Source of the DNA: Planctomycetota bacterium
Lineage (GTDB): Bacteria; Planctomycetota; Planctomycetia; Pirellulales; PLA5
Direction of reading: 5' to 3'
Assembly (NCBI GenBank): GCA_003576845.1
Contig: QEVJ01000071.1
Location: 1-50,489 of the forward strand
DNA: 50,489 nt
Position 1 is the stretch's first letter. Every line of letters starts with the position of its first letter. The notes below the pieces were generated by a model. That model ran no database searches, was not told the DNA's origin, and saw only the letters and a list, made by a program, of their open reading frames with translations. A program made the position numbers and the translations under genes. Below are positions 9,974 through 19,093 of this stretch, piece after piece.

Positions 9974-10026
9974 CGATTCCCTCGGGCGATTTGGAAGTGG
10001 GTGAAAGATTCCGGAGGTTACGCAAA

Positions 10027-10056
10027 GCGAGCGGTCGACGCCGGTCGACCGCTCGC
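10027..10056 (-). terminator. Strong 13-bp stem-loop, candidate terminator of the PEP-CTERM gene
   Basis: GCGAGCGGTCGAC (10027-10039) and its exact reverse complement (10044-10056) flank a 4-nt loop. It lies 67 bp past the stop of the PEP-CTERM gene and 53 bp before the start of the giant CotH gene. On the minus strand it is followed by only three T residues, so it is either a weak intrinsic terminator or an RNA-stabilising or processing hairpin between two co-oriented surface-protein genes. Confidence 0.5.
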
Positions 10057-10123
10057 CCGAGATTCCTCGTATTGCTCGTCGGCCCACGCGTCGCCTGCAG
10101 AGCGTCCATTGTCCTCGGTACCG

Positions 10124-11674
10124 TTACTTGCTGCGACCGCGGCGCACGCGACCCGCGGCGCCGCAACCGACGATCGCCATGGCCGCTAGCACCAGCGTCG
10201 TCGGCTCGGGCACGGGCGCGCCGAACCCGTTCAAACCGCTCTGGTACTGATACCGAATCTGGTCCGGCGTCAGCGGCACGGACCAGATCGCCAGGTCGTC
10301 GAGCAACCCGTTGAACTTGATTGTCGATAGCGCCGTATCCGAGTCGCCGACGCCGAGGCCTTCGGCAAGCGCCGTCTTGATCGTGCCGTCGTAGGGCACG
10401 GCCGCCACCGGTTCGCCGTTGAGATACACGCGCAGTGCGCTGCCATCGGCCACGCCGGCGATGTGCTGCCACTGGTTGGCCACGACCGTGCCGCCGTTGG
10501 CGTTCGGTTCCGCGCCGTTCGTCTGGCCGTGGAACAGGCTCACCGCGTTGCTAAACCCGGACTCATTGCGGATCGCAAAGTGATACGCATGCGCATCGGC
10601 CGTCCCGCCCCAGTTCAGCACCAAGCGCTGCCAAGGGCCGGAAAGATCCGAAGGATTGACCCACGCTTCGATCGTATACGTCGCGGGGAGATTCACGTCG
10701 CCCGACACGACGGCGGACAGATCGGTTGTGTCTCCCGGTCCAACCCCGATGCGGAGCGCCCCGCCGATTTGGCCCGGCTCGTAATTCGCCGAGCCGCCTC
10801 GCGGAGTCAGGTTATCGGTCGCGACGCCTACGTTCGCCGGAAAGTTGCTCGCCTCGTCGTCGGTCGTCCCGTCGAACGTCCAGTAACTAACGAGCCCCGT
10901 CGTGGGCGGCGGCGCCGTCGTCGGCAAGGGCGGCGGCGGAACGATCGCCGCGCGCGACTGCAAATACGCGTCGTCGACTGCTGCATTGTGAATCTGCGCG
11001 TCGTCGATGAGCCCGGTGAACTGCAAACCGTTCGGCGCGGCCGTGGCGAAGTTGCCGAAGTTCATGTTTCCGCCGCCGGCAATCGGGGCAACGTAATTGC
11101 CGGTCACAACGTGCGCGCCGTTGATGTACCCGCGAACCTGATTCGCGCTGCTATCGCCGACGAGCGCCACGTGCGACCAGCGTTCCAGGGGCACGGTGTT
11201 CGCCGGCAAACCGTTGAGCGCGCTGACGACCGGGCCGGCGCCGTTGAGAAACAGATCGAGTCCGTTGTTCGGATGCCGAAAGGCCCAATGCCAGTCGGTG
11301 CTGCCTTCGCCCCACTTGGTCCAAAGGCGGTCCCATTCGCCCGTGTTCTGAAGGTCCGGCTTGACGTACGCTTCGAGCGTCCAGTTGGGAGCGAGATTGA
11401 GGTCCGCGGAACTCGGCGCTTGCAGCGCGAACGCAGACCCCGTCGCAAAATCGAGCCGCACCGCGTCGCCGATCAGTCCCGGCTCGTAGCTCTCGCCTCC
11501 CGCTCCGCCGACGATGCGGGCGAGCAGATTGTCGGCATTCGCGCCGGCCGGCGCGGTGTCCGTCAACGTGCCGTCAAACGCATACCGCGTCACCACGTCC
11601 GCCGGGGCAACCGACGCCCAGAACAGCGCCAGAGCGCTCGCCGCGCCGATCCGCATACATTGTTTCGATTGCAT
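10124..11674 (-). CDS. PEP-CTERM anchored protein with two LamG domains
   Basis: A 516-aa exported protein. An N-terminal signal peptide (ALALFWASVAPADV) precedes two concanavalin-like LamG domains at about 27-245 and 264-487. They are joined by a Pro-rich linker (VPPPPLPTTAPPPTT). The C-terminus (488-516) is a classic PEP-CTERM sorting tail: VPEPT, a hydrophobic helix (LVLAAMAIVGCGAAG), then a basic end (RVRRGRSK). Such tails are processed by exosortase, which would have to be encoded elsewhere. LamG domains suggest carbohydrate or protein binding at the surface. Both LamG domains closely match the two LamG domains in the adjacent CotH protein, in the opposite order. Start: ATG at 11674 with GGGAG about 8 nt upstream; Met7 is an alternative. 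Confidence 0.93.
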   Translation of the reverse strand: MQSKQCMRIGAASALALFWASVAPADVVTRYAFDGTLTDTAPAGANADNLLARIVGGAGGESYEPGLIGDAVRLDFATGSAFALQAPSSADLNLAPNWTLEAYVKPDLQNTGEWDRLWTKWGEGSTDWHWAFRHPNNGLDLFLNGAGPVVSALNGLPANTVPLERWSHVALVGDSSANQVRGYINGAHVVTGNYVAPIAGGGNMNFGNFATAAPNGLQFTGLIDDAQIHNAAVDDAYLQSRAAIVPPPPLPTTAPPPTTGLVSYWTFDGTTDDEASNFPANVGVATDNLTPRGGSANYEPGQIGGALRIGVGPGDTTDLSAVVSGDVNLPATYTIEAWVNPSDLSGPWQRLVLNWGGTADAHAYHFAIRNESGFSNAVSLFHGQTNGAEPNANGGTVVANQWQHIAGVADGSALRVYLNGEPVAAVPYDGTIKTALAEGLGVGDSDTALSTIKFNGLLDDLAIWSVPLTPDQIRYQYQSGLNGFGAPVPEPTTLVLAAMAIVGCGAAGRVRRGRSK

Positions 11675-12380
11675 TAGCGTGACTCCCGAATTGGCCCAAC
11701 GAGTGAACGACCTTCTAACGCACGGCGCGCCGTCCGGTTCCGCGCGATACCGCGCGATACCGCGCGGCAGCAGCGCGCGTCGCCGAGCGCGACACGGCCT
11801 ACAGGCTAAATCGCGGCGCAGGCAAAGTCAAACGCCGTCGCCTGCAAGTTCGTCCGCAAGTTGCACGCTTTCGGCATCGGCCCTCGATTAACCGTTTGAC
11901 GGCATCGCGGGGGCGGTGTACGTCCCCGCTTGAAAAACGGTTCGTTTGCCGGAGCGAGATTTGGCTGGAAATCCGCAGGCCGACTGCCGCGCCGAATGGA
12001 TGGCCCAACCGGCAAAGCCGCCGCAATTCGTTCCGTCGCTGCCCAACTGCGGCCTCAAACTTTGCGCCGCCCGAAAGGTCGCGGCGCGTCGCTCGGCCTG
12101 GGCAGACTTTGCCGCGTGCGCAAAGACCTCTCGGCACGTCGAGCGGGCGGTGCAGTCAAGACCTAAGTCCTTAAGACGCACCGGGTTTCCGAAAATCCTA
12201 ACATAGTCCGCGCGTTCGTGGCACCGATCAAGCGGAGTAGATGGGCCGCACGTCCTGCACCCTTCGCTTGCGGGATTTCTCGCGGGCACGACCCGGCGCG
12301 ACCCACGTTTATCCAACGGATTGTCCGCTCGCGACACGGAGTGTCCGAGCACACTTGGTTTCATTGGAAGGAGCCATCTC
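11675..12380. other. 706-bp intergenic region, no convincing gene
   Basis: This divergent region between the PEP-CTERM gene and the porin holds only frames with random-looking Arg/Pro/Ala composition. Near its left end the 10-mer CGCGCGATAC is repeated in tandem at 11741-11760, with a partial third copy. GCAAGTT recurs at a 12-bp spacing near 11845. A small stem (CTTTGC/GCAAAG) lies near 12106-12124. The region probably carries both promoters and a long porin leader, but I cannot assign boxes with confidence. GGAAGGAG at 12366-12373 is the porin ribosome binding site. Confidence 0.5.
11741..11766. repeat. Tandem 10-bp repeat, two copies plus partial
   Basis: CGCGCGATAC occurs at 11741-11750 and 11751-11760, followed by CGCGCG. 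It lies 67 bp upstream of the PEP-CTERM start. It is short and may be simple GC-rich slippage. Confidence 0.6.
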
Positions 12381-13814
12381 ATGCGACAGCGTTGTTGGTG
12401 GCGAACTTTGGCCCTCTCGGCCTCGTTCGCGTTCACGGGCGGCCTCACCGCTGCCCAAGCTCAAGAGTCGTACGGCGAAGCCTATGCCGAACCGGCGCCC
12501 GTCTCGGCCTCGGAAAGCTCGGCGGAACTCCGTGCGATTCTCGCCCGGCTCGACGCACAGGAACGCGAGCTCAACTCGCTCCGTTCGCTCGTCAACCAGA
12601 CGCCGGCCAAAGAGGCCTCGCTCTCGGCCGACGCCGCCGCGGACACCGCTGCCGACGGGCCGTGCAAGAAGGTCGACATCGTCTCGAAGCCGAGCTTCGC
12701 CGTGTTCGGTCGGTTGTTCTTCGACCATATCATGTACGAAGACGATCCGGCACTCGTCGCCGCGACCGGCGTCGACCGCCTGAACGAAACCGGCTTCAAC
12801 ACCGCCCGCCTCGGCGGCAAGGGCACGGTTTACGAAAACGTAATCGGTCAGGTCGAAGTCGAGTTCGAGGGCTCCGAAGTCGACTACAAGGACGTGTTCA
12901 TCGAAGTGACGAATGCACCGGCCCTCGGTACGGTCAAAGTTGGTCACTTCAAGGAACCGTTCTCGTTGGAAGAATTGACCAGCAGCCGGTTCATCACGTT
13001 CATGAACCGCTCGCTTCCACACAGCGCGTTCGTGCCTTCGCGTAACTTTGGTTTGCAGGCTTCGAACTACATTATGGAGAACGACAACTGGTCGTGGTTC
13101 GCGGGTGCTTTCCGCAACGACAGTCCCGACAACCCGACCGGCCGCGCCAGCCATATCGGCGACGAAGGGGATTGGTGCTTCACGGGCCGCGTGGCCGGTT
13201 GCTTGTTCTACGACGAACCGTCGCAAGGCCGTTATCTGGTCCACGTCGGCGCGGCCTTCAGCCATCGGGACGACTTGACTGTCGTCTCATTCGCCCAGCG
13301 TCCGGAACTCGGCTCGCAAGCCGGATACCTGACGAGCACGCACACGGGTGACGACGACTGGAACCTCGTCGGTCTCGAATCGGCGATCGTTTGGGGTCAA
13401 GCCTCGCTACAAGCAGAGTTCTACGGCGCGGATACCGACAACCTGGACGAGAACAACGGCGGCTACGTCGAAGCGTCGTACTTCCTCACCGGCGAAAACC
13501 GCGTGTACAAGAAGGACTCCAAGGCCTTCGACCGCGTCAAGCCGCTCGAAGACTTCTTTCGCGTCAGCACTGCCGACGGCGTCTGCATGGGCCGCGGGGC
13601 CTGGCAGCTCAAAGCCCGCTACTCCTGGGTCGACCTGAACTCCGGACTCGCCGGCATCCGTGGTTACATGGACGGGTTTAGCGCCGGCGCAAACTGGTAC
13701 TGGAATCCGTACACCCGCATGATGTTCGACTACGTGCACGAAGACGTGGACCTGCTCTCCGGCGTCGTCGGCAACAATGATCTGTTCGGCATGCGGTTCC
13801 AGTTCGACTTCTAA
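12381..13814 (+). CDS. Outer-membrane porin, OprO/OprP (phosphate-selective) family
   Basis: A 477-aa outer-membrane beta-barrel. The signal peptide ends TGGLTAAQAQES. Next is a short coiled-coil-like segment (AELRAILARLDAQERELNSL, about 49-68), as in planctomycete porins that trimerise or tether at the periplasmic side. The barrel from about residue 110 has family features: an early FGRLFFDHIMY strand, VGHFKEPFSLEELTSSRFITF with the loop-and-strand signature of OprP-type porins, and a final strand ending in phenylalanine (GMRFQFDF), the outer-membrane insertion signal. Phosphate selectivity cannot be deduced. A strong GGAAGGAG sits 7 nt before ATG 12381. CCAGCC-GCGC-GGCTGG at 13904-13919, without a T-run, could end the transcript. 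The next gene is co-oriented, 156 bp downstream. Confidence 0.92.
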   Translation: MRQRCWWRTLALSASFAFTGGLTAAQAQESYGEAYAEPAPVSASESSAELRAILARLDAQERELNSLRSLVNQTPAKEASLSADAAADTAADGPCKKVDIVSKPSFAVFGRLFFDHIMYEDDPALVAATGVDRLNETGFNTARLGGKGTVYENVIGQVEVEFEGSEVDYKDVFIEVTNAPALGTVKVGHFKEPFSLEELTSSRFITFMNRSLPHSAFVPSRNFGLQASNYIMENDNWSWFAGAFRNDSPDNPTGRASHIGDEGDWCFTGRVAGCLFYDEPSQGRYLVHVGAAFSHRDDLTVVSFAQRPELGSQAGYLTSTHTGDDDWNLVGLESAIVWGQASLQAEFYGADTDNLDENNGGYVEASYFLTGENRVYKKDSKAFDRVKPLEDFFRVSTADGVCMGRGAWQLKARYSWVDLNSGLAGIRGYMDGFSAGANWYWNPYTRMMFDYVHEDVDLLSGVVGNNDLFGMRFQFDF

Positions 13815-13970
13815 ACCGGCAACGGTTTGATGGGCGATGCTCGTGAGAACCGTTCCCGCGAACCTCTGACTTCGCCTATGACATAAACGTTCGAAAACTT
13901 GACCCAGCCGCGCGGCTGGCGACCGGTCACACGCTTTGTCGCCGCGCGGAAACATGGAGGAATACTTATC

Positions 13971-14792
13971 ATGCGACAGTTTGGATTGTTCCTGTCCACG
14001 GCGATGCTCGGCTTGCTGGTGCAAGCCGCGCAAGCCGGCGACTGCGGTTGCGCGGCTTCGGCCGGTGGCTGCGGTTCGTGCAACGACTGCTGCGACCCGT
14101 GCGGCGGATGCTGCGACGGCTGCGGCAACGGCAAACGCTGCGAACTCAAGATCGGCACGAAGAAGATCAAGGTCACGTGCTACGGCTGCGAGTGCAAGGA
14201 AACTTGCTTGCCCGGCCCGAGCCGCAAGGGCTGCACGCACTGCGAAGAGCTTTGCGGCAACTGCGGCGCGTGCGGCTGCGATTGCGAATGCGGCCACAAG
14301 CCGGCGTGCAAAGTCCGTTGGACCGACTGGTGCCCGAGCCCGTGCGCCAAGATGTACAACGTCAAAAAGCTCGTGAAGTACGAAGCCGAAAAGGAAGTTC
14401 CGGACTACAAGTGGGTCGTCGTCGACTGCTGTGCGGAAGGCGCCGCTCCCGCTCCGGCCAAGGCCGGCGGCGGCGAAGACAAGCCCCCGATGCCTCCGGT
14501 TCCGACCCCGGCCAGCACCACGACACAGCGCCGCAAGATTACGCGGCCGGCCCCGGCGAACGCTCGCGTCGGCGACACGTTCCCGCTGACCGACGTCGAA
14601 ATCAAGCAGATCGAAGCCCAGATCCAGCAAGCCAGCCACGTCGCCACGACCGCCCGCACGGCCGCCAGGCCCGTCGCCAAGCTTGCCCCGGCCAAGGCTG
14701 CTCCGGTGAAGGTCGCTCCGGCCAAGACGGTTCGCCCCGTCTCCGCCGAGGTCGTCGCCACCGATGTCCCCTGGTCGCTGTTCGGAAACTAG
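13971..14792 (+). CDS. Exported cysteine-rich protein of unknown function
   Basis: A 273-aa protein. Signal peptide LFLSTAMLGLLVQAAQAG is followed by a mature N-terminal half extremely rich in Cys, mostly in CxxC and CC pairs, e.g. CGSCNDCCDPCGGCCDGCG, CYGCECKETC and CEELCGNCGACGCDCECG. Then comes KVRWTDWCPSPCAKMYNV and KYEAEKEVPDYKWVVVDCC, a block I associate with Pirellulales secreted proteins. The C-terminal half is a Pro/Ala/Lys-rich low-complexity tail. The Cys content could give a disulfide-crosslinked wall component or bind metal; neither is demonstrated. GGAGG at 13956-13960 fixes the start. The first nine bases match those of the porin upstream, and the two genes may be co-expressed. 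An inverted repeat follows the stop. Confidence 0.88.
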   Translation: MRQFGLFLSTAMLGLLVQAAQAGDCGCAASAGGCGSCNDCCDPCGGCCDGCGNGKRCELKIGTKKIKVTCYGCECKETCLPGPSRKGCTHCEELCGNCGACGCDCECGHKPACKVRWTDWCPSPCAKMYNVKKLVKYEAEKEVPDYKWVVVDCCAEGAAPAPAKAGGGEDKPPMPPVPTPASTTTQRRKITRPAPANARVGDTFPLTDVEIKQIEAQIQQASHVATTARTAARPVAKLAPAKAAPVKVAPAKTVRPVSAEVVATDVPWSLFGN

Positions 14793-14805
14793 TTGTATCC
14801 GCGCC

Positions 14806-14836
14806 ACGTAGGACGGACTTCAAGTCCGTCCTACGT
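14806..14836. repeat. Perfect 15-bp inverted repeat between convergent genes (terminator or REP-like)
   Basis: Left arm ACGTAGGACGGACTT (14806-14820), a single C, then the exact reverse complement (14822-14836). The pairing can extend outward through GCGCC/GGCGC with one bulge. It sits 14 bp after the Cys-rich gene and 105 bp before the stop of the convergent CotH gene, so it could stop transcription from both sides. There is no T-run. The GGACTT-AAGTCC core looks like a dispersed palindromic element. Confidence 0.6.
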
Positions 14837-14941
14837 TGGCGCCGCTCAACGCGACCACTTGGTAGGTCAGGACAAGCGGCGATCGACCCAACTCTGCAAA
14901 CCCGCTCTCCCCGCGCCGTCCTGACTCGCCCGCCAAAGCGG

Positions 14942-17900
14942 TCAATGCCGCGCTACGGTTCGCACTCGCTGGACGCGAATCGCACGGGACATCTCGTCCC
15001 AGGGCCCGCTGGACGCCGGCCGGTCCGCACTGCCGAGAACCGCATCCACCGCGGTTCGGGCCAAACGCCGTCTCGCCCGAGCGGCCAGACCCGAATCCGT
15101 GTCCACGAAGGTCGCCCGAACGCTCGTCCGCACGGCGGACGCAGCCGCCGCGGGCGGCGCGTCGAGATCGCCGTCGGACCGCTTTGCCCCTGCCGCGAGC
15201 CCTAAGTGGTTCCGCAGCAAGATCAAGTCGCGAAGTCCAACCGTCCCGTCGGCGTTCAGGTCGCCGGACAGGGCATCGACGTCGCCCGGCGAACCGCCCG
15301 TTTCGCGGCTCGCGCGCCAAGCCGTCGCCTGGCCCCAGTTCCCAGGGTCCGTGAGCGGGTCGACGATGACCAGCGACCAGCCTTGTCCGTCCGCCGCGGT
15401 CGGCCAAGGCGCCGCGTCGTCGTAGGCGAAATCGAGCACCGTCGCCGCGCCTGCATCGAGCAACAGTAGCTGCTCGCCGGCGTTCGACAGTCGATCGTCC
15501 TCCGGCAACGAGCCATACACGCCGACGACCCGCGGCCCGCTGCCGTACCGATTGACGAATGCCGCGGCGTTCCGTACGACGACGGCATATTCGCCGGGAG
15601 CGAGCGTCGCATCGCCGAGCGTCACACGCACGCCGCCGTCGATCCGCATTCCGTCGAGCGAAACGGGTTCGTCCCCCGTGTTCACCAGCTCGATGTACTC
15701 GAATTCGTCCTTGTCGAACGCCGTGTTGCCGCCGGGCGACCGCGCGAGCTCTTCCGCCGTCTGCGCCGCAGGGTGATACATCAGTTCGCTGATCCGCACC
15801 GGCGACGGCAGCGAGAACGACGCGGTCGACAGCGCGCTCCATTCGCCGGCAAGCCACGCCCGAGCTTTCACCGGACCGGTCGCTCCCAAGCTGAACGGTT
15901 CCGCGTAGATACCGGCGCTCGGCGAAACCGCCCCGCCCGGCAACCGCGGGTCGGTCCCGTCGGTCGTGTAATAGAGCGTGCTCGCGGCCGGCGACGTGGC
16001 GACTTCGCGGCCGACGAGTTCCGGCAGGACGAGCATCCGCTGCCCGAATCGCGATTCGTTGTAGCCGTGAATCGCCAGCACGTGCGTTCCCGGCGCGAGC
16101 GACGCGAGGACGTGCGAAATGTCGTGTTCCTCGAACGACCGGGTCAGGGCGTTGTCGCGCAAGCCCGCGAAATCGCCGACGGGATTCCCCGCGGGCGTGT
16201 TGCCGCTGCGCGCCACTTCGACGCCGTCGATATAGGCGATGAAGCCGTCGTTGTACTTCATCCGCAGCCAAAGCTCGTCGAACGCTTGGTCGGCGGCGAT
16301 CGCAAACGTCGTCCGCACGAACACCGACGACGACAGACCATACATTTGCGTTCGCACGTCCGTGCTGACGAGCGACGAGACGGAATAAACGTGCGACGGC
16401 TGCAGTTCGTAGCCCACACCGCTCGTGCCCTGTTGCCAAGCCGCGTCGTTGTAGCCGAGTTGCGTCCAGCTTGTGCCGAGCGCGTCGCTCGTCGGCACGA
16501 AGGCCCGCTTGGCCGAGCCTGCCGCGACGAGCATCGTATCGGTAAAGGACTCATCCGGTGGTGCGACGAGCGAAATCGGCGTTCCTGGATCGACCCGCCC
16601 GCCGTGTGGCGAGAACGCCGGTGCCGCGACGGAGGGATACAGTGCCCCGGGAATCAAATTGCCCGGCAGGGTGGGATTCTCGCGCTGGTCGATCTTGAGC
16701 TGGTCGAGAAATATCCGCTCGCGGGCCGCAAAGAACCGCGCTCGGATGTTCTCGACGGCATAGGCCCAGTCAGTTTGCGTAAACGGTGGCTCGCGCTGCG
16801 CGTCTCCCCAGCGGGCCGACTCGGCGACGATCGGTAGCTCCACCTGTTCCGCCCGCGAGTTCCATCGTGCGAGGATCGCCTCTTGCGACAGCGCTCCGCC
16901 CGGCGACAAGTGCATCTGCACGCGGTCGGCAAATCGCAGCCGGTACTCCTCGTGGGCCATCAGGTCTTGATGCACCCATTGCGGGTTGCTGTAGACGAGC
17001 AGGTTCTGGTTCGAGTGAATGAACGGACCGGTGCGATCGGTGCTCAAGTCGCCGATGTTGTGGTTCGAGAACATCGTCTGCTCGGCATCGTGAATGAAGA
17101 ACCGGAAGCCTTCATCGCCCGTGCGGTTGCGGATCGCGTACCAGTTGTTCGAGCGGTTGTTGCCGAACGGCACGGAGAGCGACGCATCCTCGTCCCCCGT
17201 GTAGAAAATGATCGTCATGTAGTCGATCAAGTTGTCGACGTCGAGCAGCACCGGATACGCCGGATTCCGCGTGCCGTCGGGATTGAGACCTTGCAGACGA
17301 TAGTACGCATCGGGATCGGTCCGCACGCTGCGGGCCAACTGCCACATCGTTTCCCACGCCACCATCGTGCCGTCCGTCGCTTCCGTCTGATACAGCGGGC
17401 TGCCCGTGCTCTTGATGACGTCGTAATCCCGCTTGTCGCCGCCGAAATACGTTTCGCCGAACGACGCTTCGGGCCGCTCTTGCGTCTGGTAAAGCCCCCA
17501 ATACACGCCGTTGATGTAGAGGTGATAGAAACGGCTCCGCGTGTACGGCTGGCCCATCGCCGCTTGCGTGTCGCGCGAGAAGACGTCGTGAATCATCGTC
17601 ATCTCGCGGCTGCGCTGATAGGCCCACGAGTCGTTCTGATCTGTCCGCAGGTCGAACGTGTCGAATTCGCTCGCGCCTTCGTCGCCAAAGAGCGGATATT
17701 CGAGCTTGCTTTCGCCGTATTCCGCTCGGAAGAACAAGCGAAAGGCGTGCTTGGGATTGGCCGGCGTGCGGCTGAATCCGCCGCGAATCCGCAGACCGGC
17801 ATCCGCCTGAAACCCGATTTGCCCATCGGGATAGATCAGTTCGACCGACGTCGGCCGCTCGAACGCTTCGCCGTGCTGCGTGGCGTTGACGTAAATGCCC

Positions 17901-18919
17901 GTCGCCGGGTCGAAGAGGTTGTCGCGATCGGTGACGATCGAAAAGGACGGGATCGCGGTCAGTGCCGACCTGAGTTGCGGTCCCCACACGGGATCGTTCA
18001 CGACCTGGGGATCCATCCCGTAGTTGAACACCTGGTTGTTCGGACCGGTTCCTGCGGCGGGCCAACCCGGCGGTGCTTGTCCGGTCGGCGATTGTGTAAG
18101 CACGTCGTCGAGGAAGATGAATGTGCTCGTGGCGATGCTCAACGGGGCGTAGCCATCGACAAACGTCGCCGCCCGCACGGTCGTCGTGCGGTCGACCAAC
18201 GGCCGCACTTGCGCGTCGTAGTGCGTTGCCGCGGGATTCGTGGGCGCCGGGACGCTGCCGTCGGTCGTGTAGTAGATCGGTGCGTCCCAGATCAGCGATT
18301 GGATGCCGAGTGCGAAGGCTTCACTCGCCTCGTAGAACCCGTGCTCGTGGTCGAACGACGGCTCCGGCGCGAAACCGAGCACGCCTTCGCCGTTCATCGA
18401 GCCGGGCGTGGGCGACAGGAAAAATCGCCGCTCGTTCAAGTCTGGCTCGCCGGCGATGAACTCGACGCCGTAAGAAGCCGTTTGGTGTTGTGCAGGAAAC
18501 GGCAGGGCATCGACGGTCTGTCCGCCGGCGTCGGAAAGCAGGACCACTTCGCCCTCTTCGTCGAGCGCGAAGTTGGTATGGAATTCCGCGCCCGCGACGG
18601 AGCGATCCTTACCGGAGGCGAAAATGACGAGAAACGCCCCGGCATCGAGCGTTGTACCCTGAGGAAAGGACCATTTTGCCGGCGCCGCCGCGTTGTCCGA
18701 AAGGGTCCAGCCCGAAAGATCGACGGGCGTTGCGGCGGGGTTGTAGATCTCGATCCAGTCGCCGAAGTCGCCGTCCTGGTCGGCGAGCGTCGTATTCGCC
18801 GCGGCGGAGATTTCCGTAACGCAAACCGTGCCCGCGCTGAGCGCCAGGCGCGGTTCGAGCCGTTCGCCCGCGGCAAGCGCAGGACGGCGGCGGAGCGGCG
18901 GCATTTGGCGACGAGACAT
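14942..18919 (-). CDS. Exported CotH-kinase / lamin-tail protein with LEPR-XLL-like motif and truncated dockerin
   Basis: Predicted 1325-aa surface protein. Near the N-terminus is GERLEPRLALSAG, a good LEPR-XLL motif. Next come a lamin-tail domain (DWIEIYNPAATPVDLSGW), a chitobiase-like Ig module (YYTTDGSVPAPTNP), a CotH-kinase domain about 310-700 (YHLYINGVYWGLYQTQERPE, FRFFIHDAEQTMF near 610), an uninterrupted galactose-binding-like module (MKYNDGFIAYIDG near 890), another YYTTDGTDPRLPGG module, and a second lamin-tail domain from about 1043. One dockerin repeat (GDLNADGTVGLRD, about 1221) is followed by GDLDAPPAAAA, so the second calcium-binding repeat is lost. The tail is Ala/Arg-rich. 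The start at 18919 places the LEPR motif as in relatives and leaves room for a promoter after the terminator at 19094. No good ribosome binding site is seen; Met at 18904 is an alternative. Confidence 0.9.
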   Translation of the reverse strand: MSRRQMPPLRRRPALAAGERLEPRLALSAGTVCVTEISAAANTTLADQDGDFGDWIEIYNPAATPVDLSGWTLSDNAAAPAKWSFPQGTTLDAGAFLVIFASGKDRSVAGAEFHTNFALDEEGEVVLLSDAGGQTVDALPFPAQHQTASYGVEFIAGEPDLNERRFFLSPTPGSMNGEGVLGFAPEPSFDHEHGFYEASEAFALGIQSLIWDAPIYYTTDGSVPAPTNPAATHYDAQVRPLVDRTTTVRAATFVDGYAPLSIATSTFIFLDDVLTQSPTGQAPPGWPAAGTGPNNQVFNYGMDPQVVNDPVWGPQLRSALTAIPSFSIVTDRDNLFDPATGIYVNATQHGEAFERPTSVELIYPDGQIGFQADAGLRIRGGFSRTPANPKHAFRLFFRAEYGESKLEYPLFGDEGASEFDTFDLRTDQNDSWAYQRSREMTMIHDVFSRDTQAAMGQPYTRSRFYHLYINGVYWGLYQTQERPEASFGETYFGGDKRDYDVIKSTGSPLYQTEATDGTMVAWETMWQLARSVRTDPDAYYRLQGLNPDGTRNPAYPVLLDVDNLIDYMTIIFYTGDEDASLSVPFGNNRSNNWYAIRNRTGDEGFRFFIHDAEQTMFSNHNIGDLSTDRTGPFIHSNQNLLVYSNPQWVHQDLMAHEEYRLRFADRVQMHLSPGGALSQEAILARWNSRAEQVELPIVAESARWGDAQREPPFTQTDWAYAVENIRARFFAARERIFLDQLKIDQRENPTLPGNLIPGALYPSVAAPAFSPHGGRVDPGTPISLVAPPDESFTDTMLVAAGSAKRAFVPTSDALGTSWTQLGYNDAAWQQGTSGVGYELQPSHVYSVSSLVSTDVRTQMYGLSSSVFVRTTFAIAADQAFDELWLRMKYNDGFIAYIDGVEVARSGNTPAGNPVGDFAGLRDNALTRSFEEHDISHVLASLAPGTHVLAIHGYNESRFGQRMLVLPELVGREVATSPAASTLYYTTDGTDPRLPGGAVSPSAGIYAEPFSLGATGPVKARAWLAGEWSALSTASFSLPSPVRISELMYHPAAQTAEELARSPGGNTAFDKDEFEYIELVNTGDEPVSLDGMRIDGGVRVTLGDATLAPGEYAVVVRNAAAFVNRYGSGPRVVGVYGSLPEDDRLSNAGEQLLLLDAGAATVLDFAYDDAAPWPTAADGQGWSLVIVDPLTDPGNWGQATAWRASRETGGSPGDVDALSGDLNADGTVGLRDLILLRNHLGLAAGAKRSDGDLDAPPAAAASAVRTSVRATFVDTDSGLAARARRRLARTAVDAVLGSADRPASSGPWDEMSRAIRVQRVRTVARH

Positions 18920-19093
18920 TCGCGCGAATCGCGGCGCCGGCTTTCGAAGGGCACGGCGCGTGGACGAGACGAGAACCGATGGGCATTTCCCGCGGGCGTT
19001 GTACGAGAAATCATCCTTCAGTCTACGCACGCGCCGCGTTCCAAGCCAACGAAATGGCCGCCGCACCGGCTCCCAGATCGGCCGGCGCCCAAC

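Noticed and set aside
7985-10189. 734-codon plus-strand frame opposite the giant CotH gene
   Set aside because: Low-complexity Arg-rich antisense translation; the minus-strand protein has clear domains.
11888-12448. 186-codon minus-strand frame upstream of the porin
   Set aside because: It overlaps the porin signal peptide and has no family resemblance or ribosome binding site.
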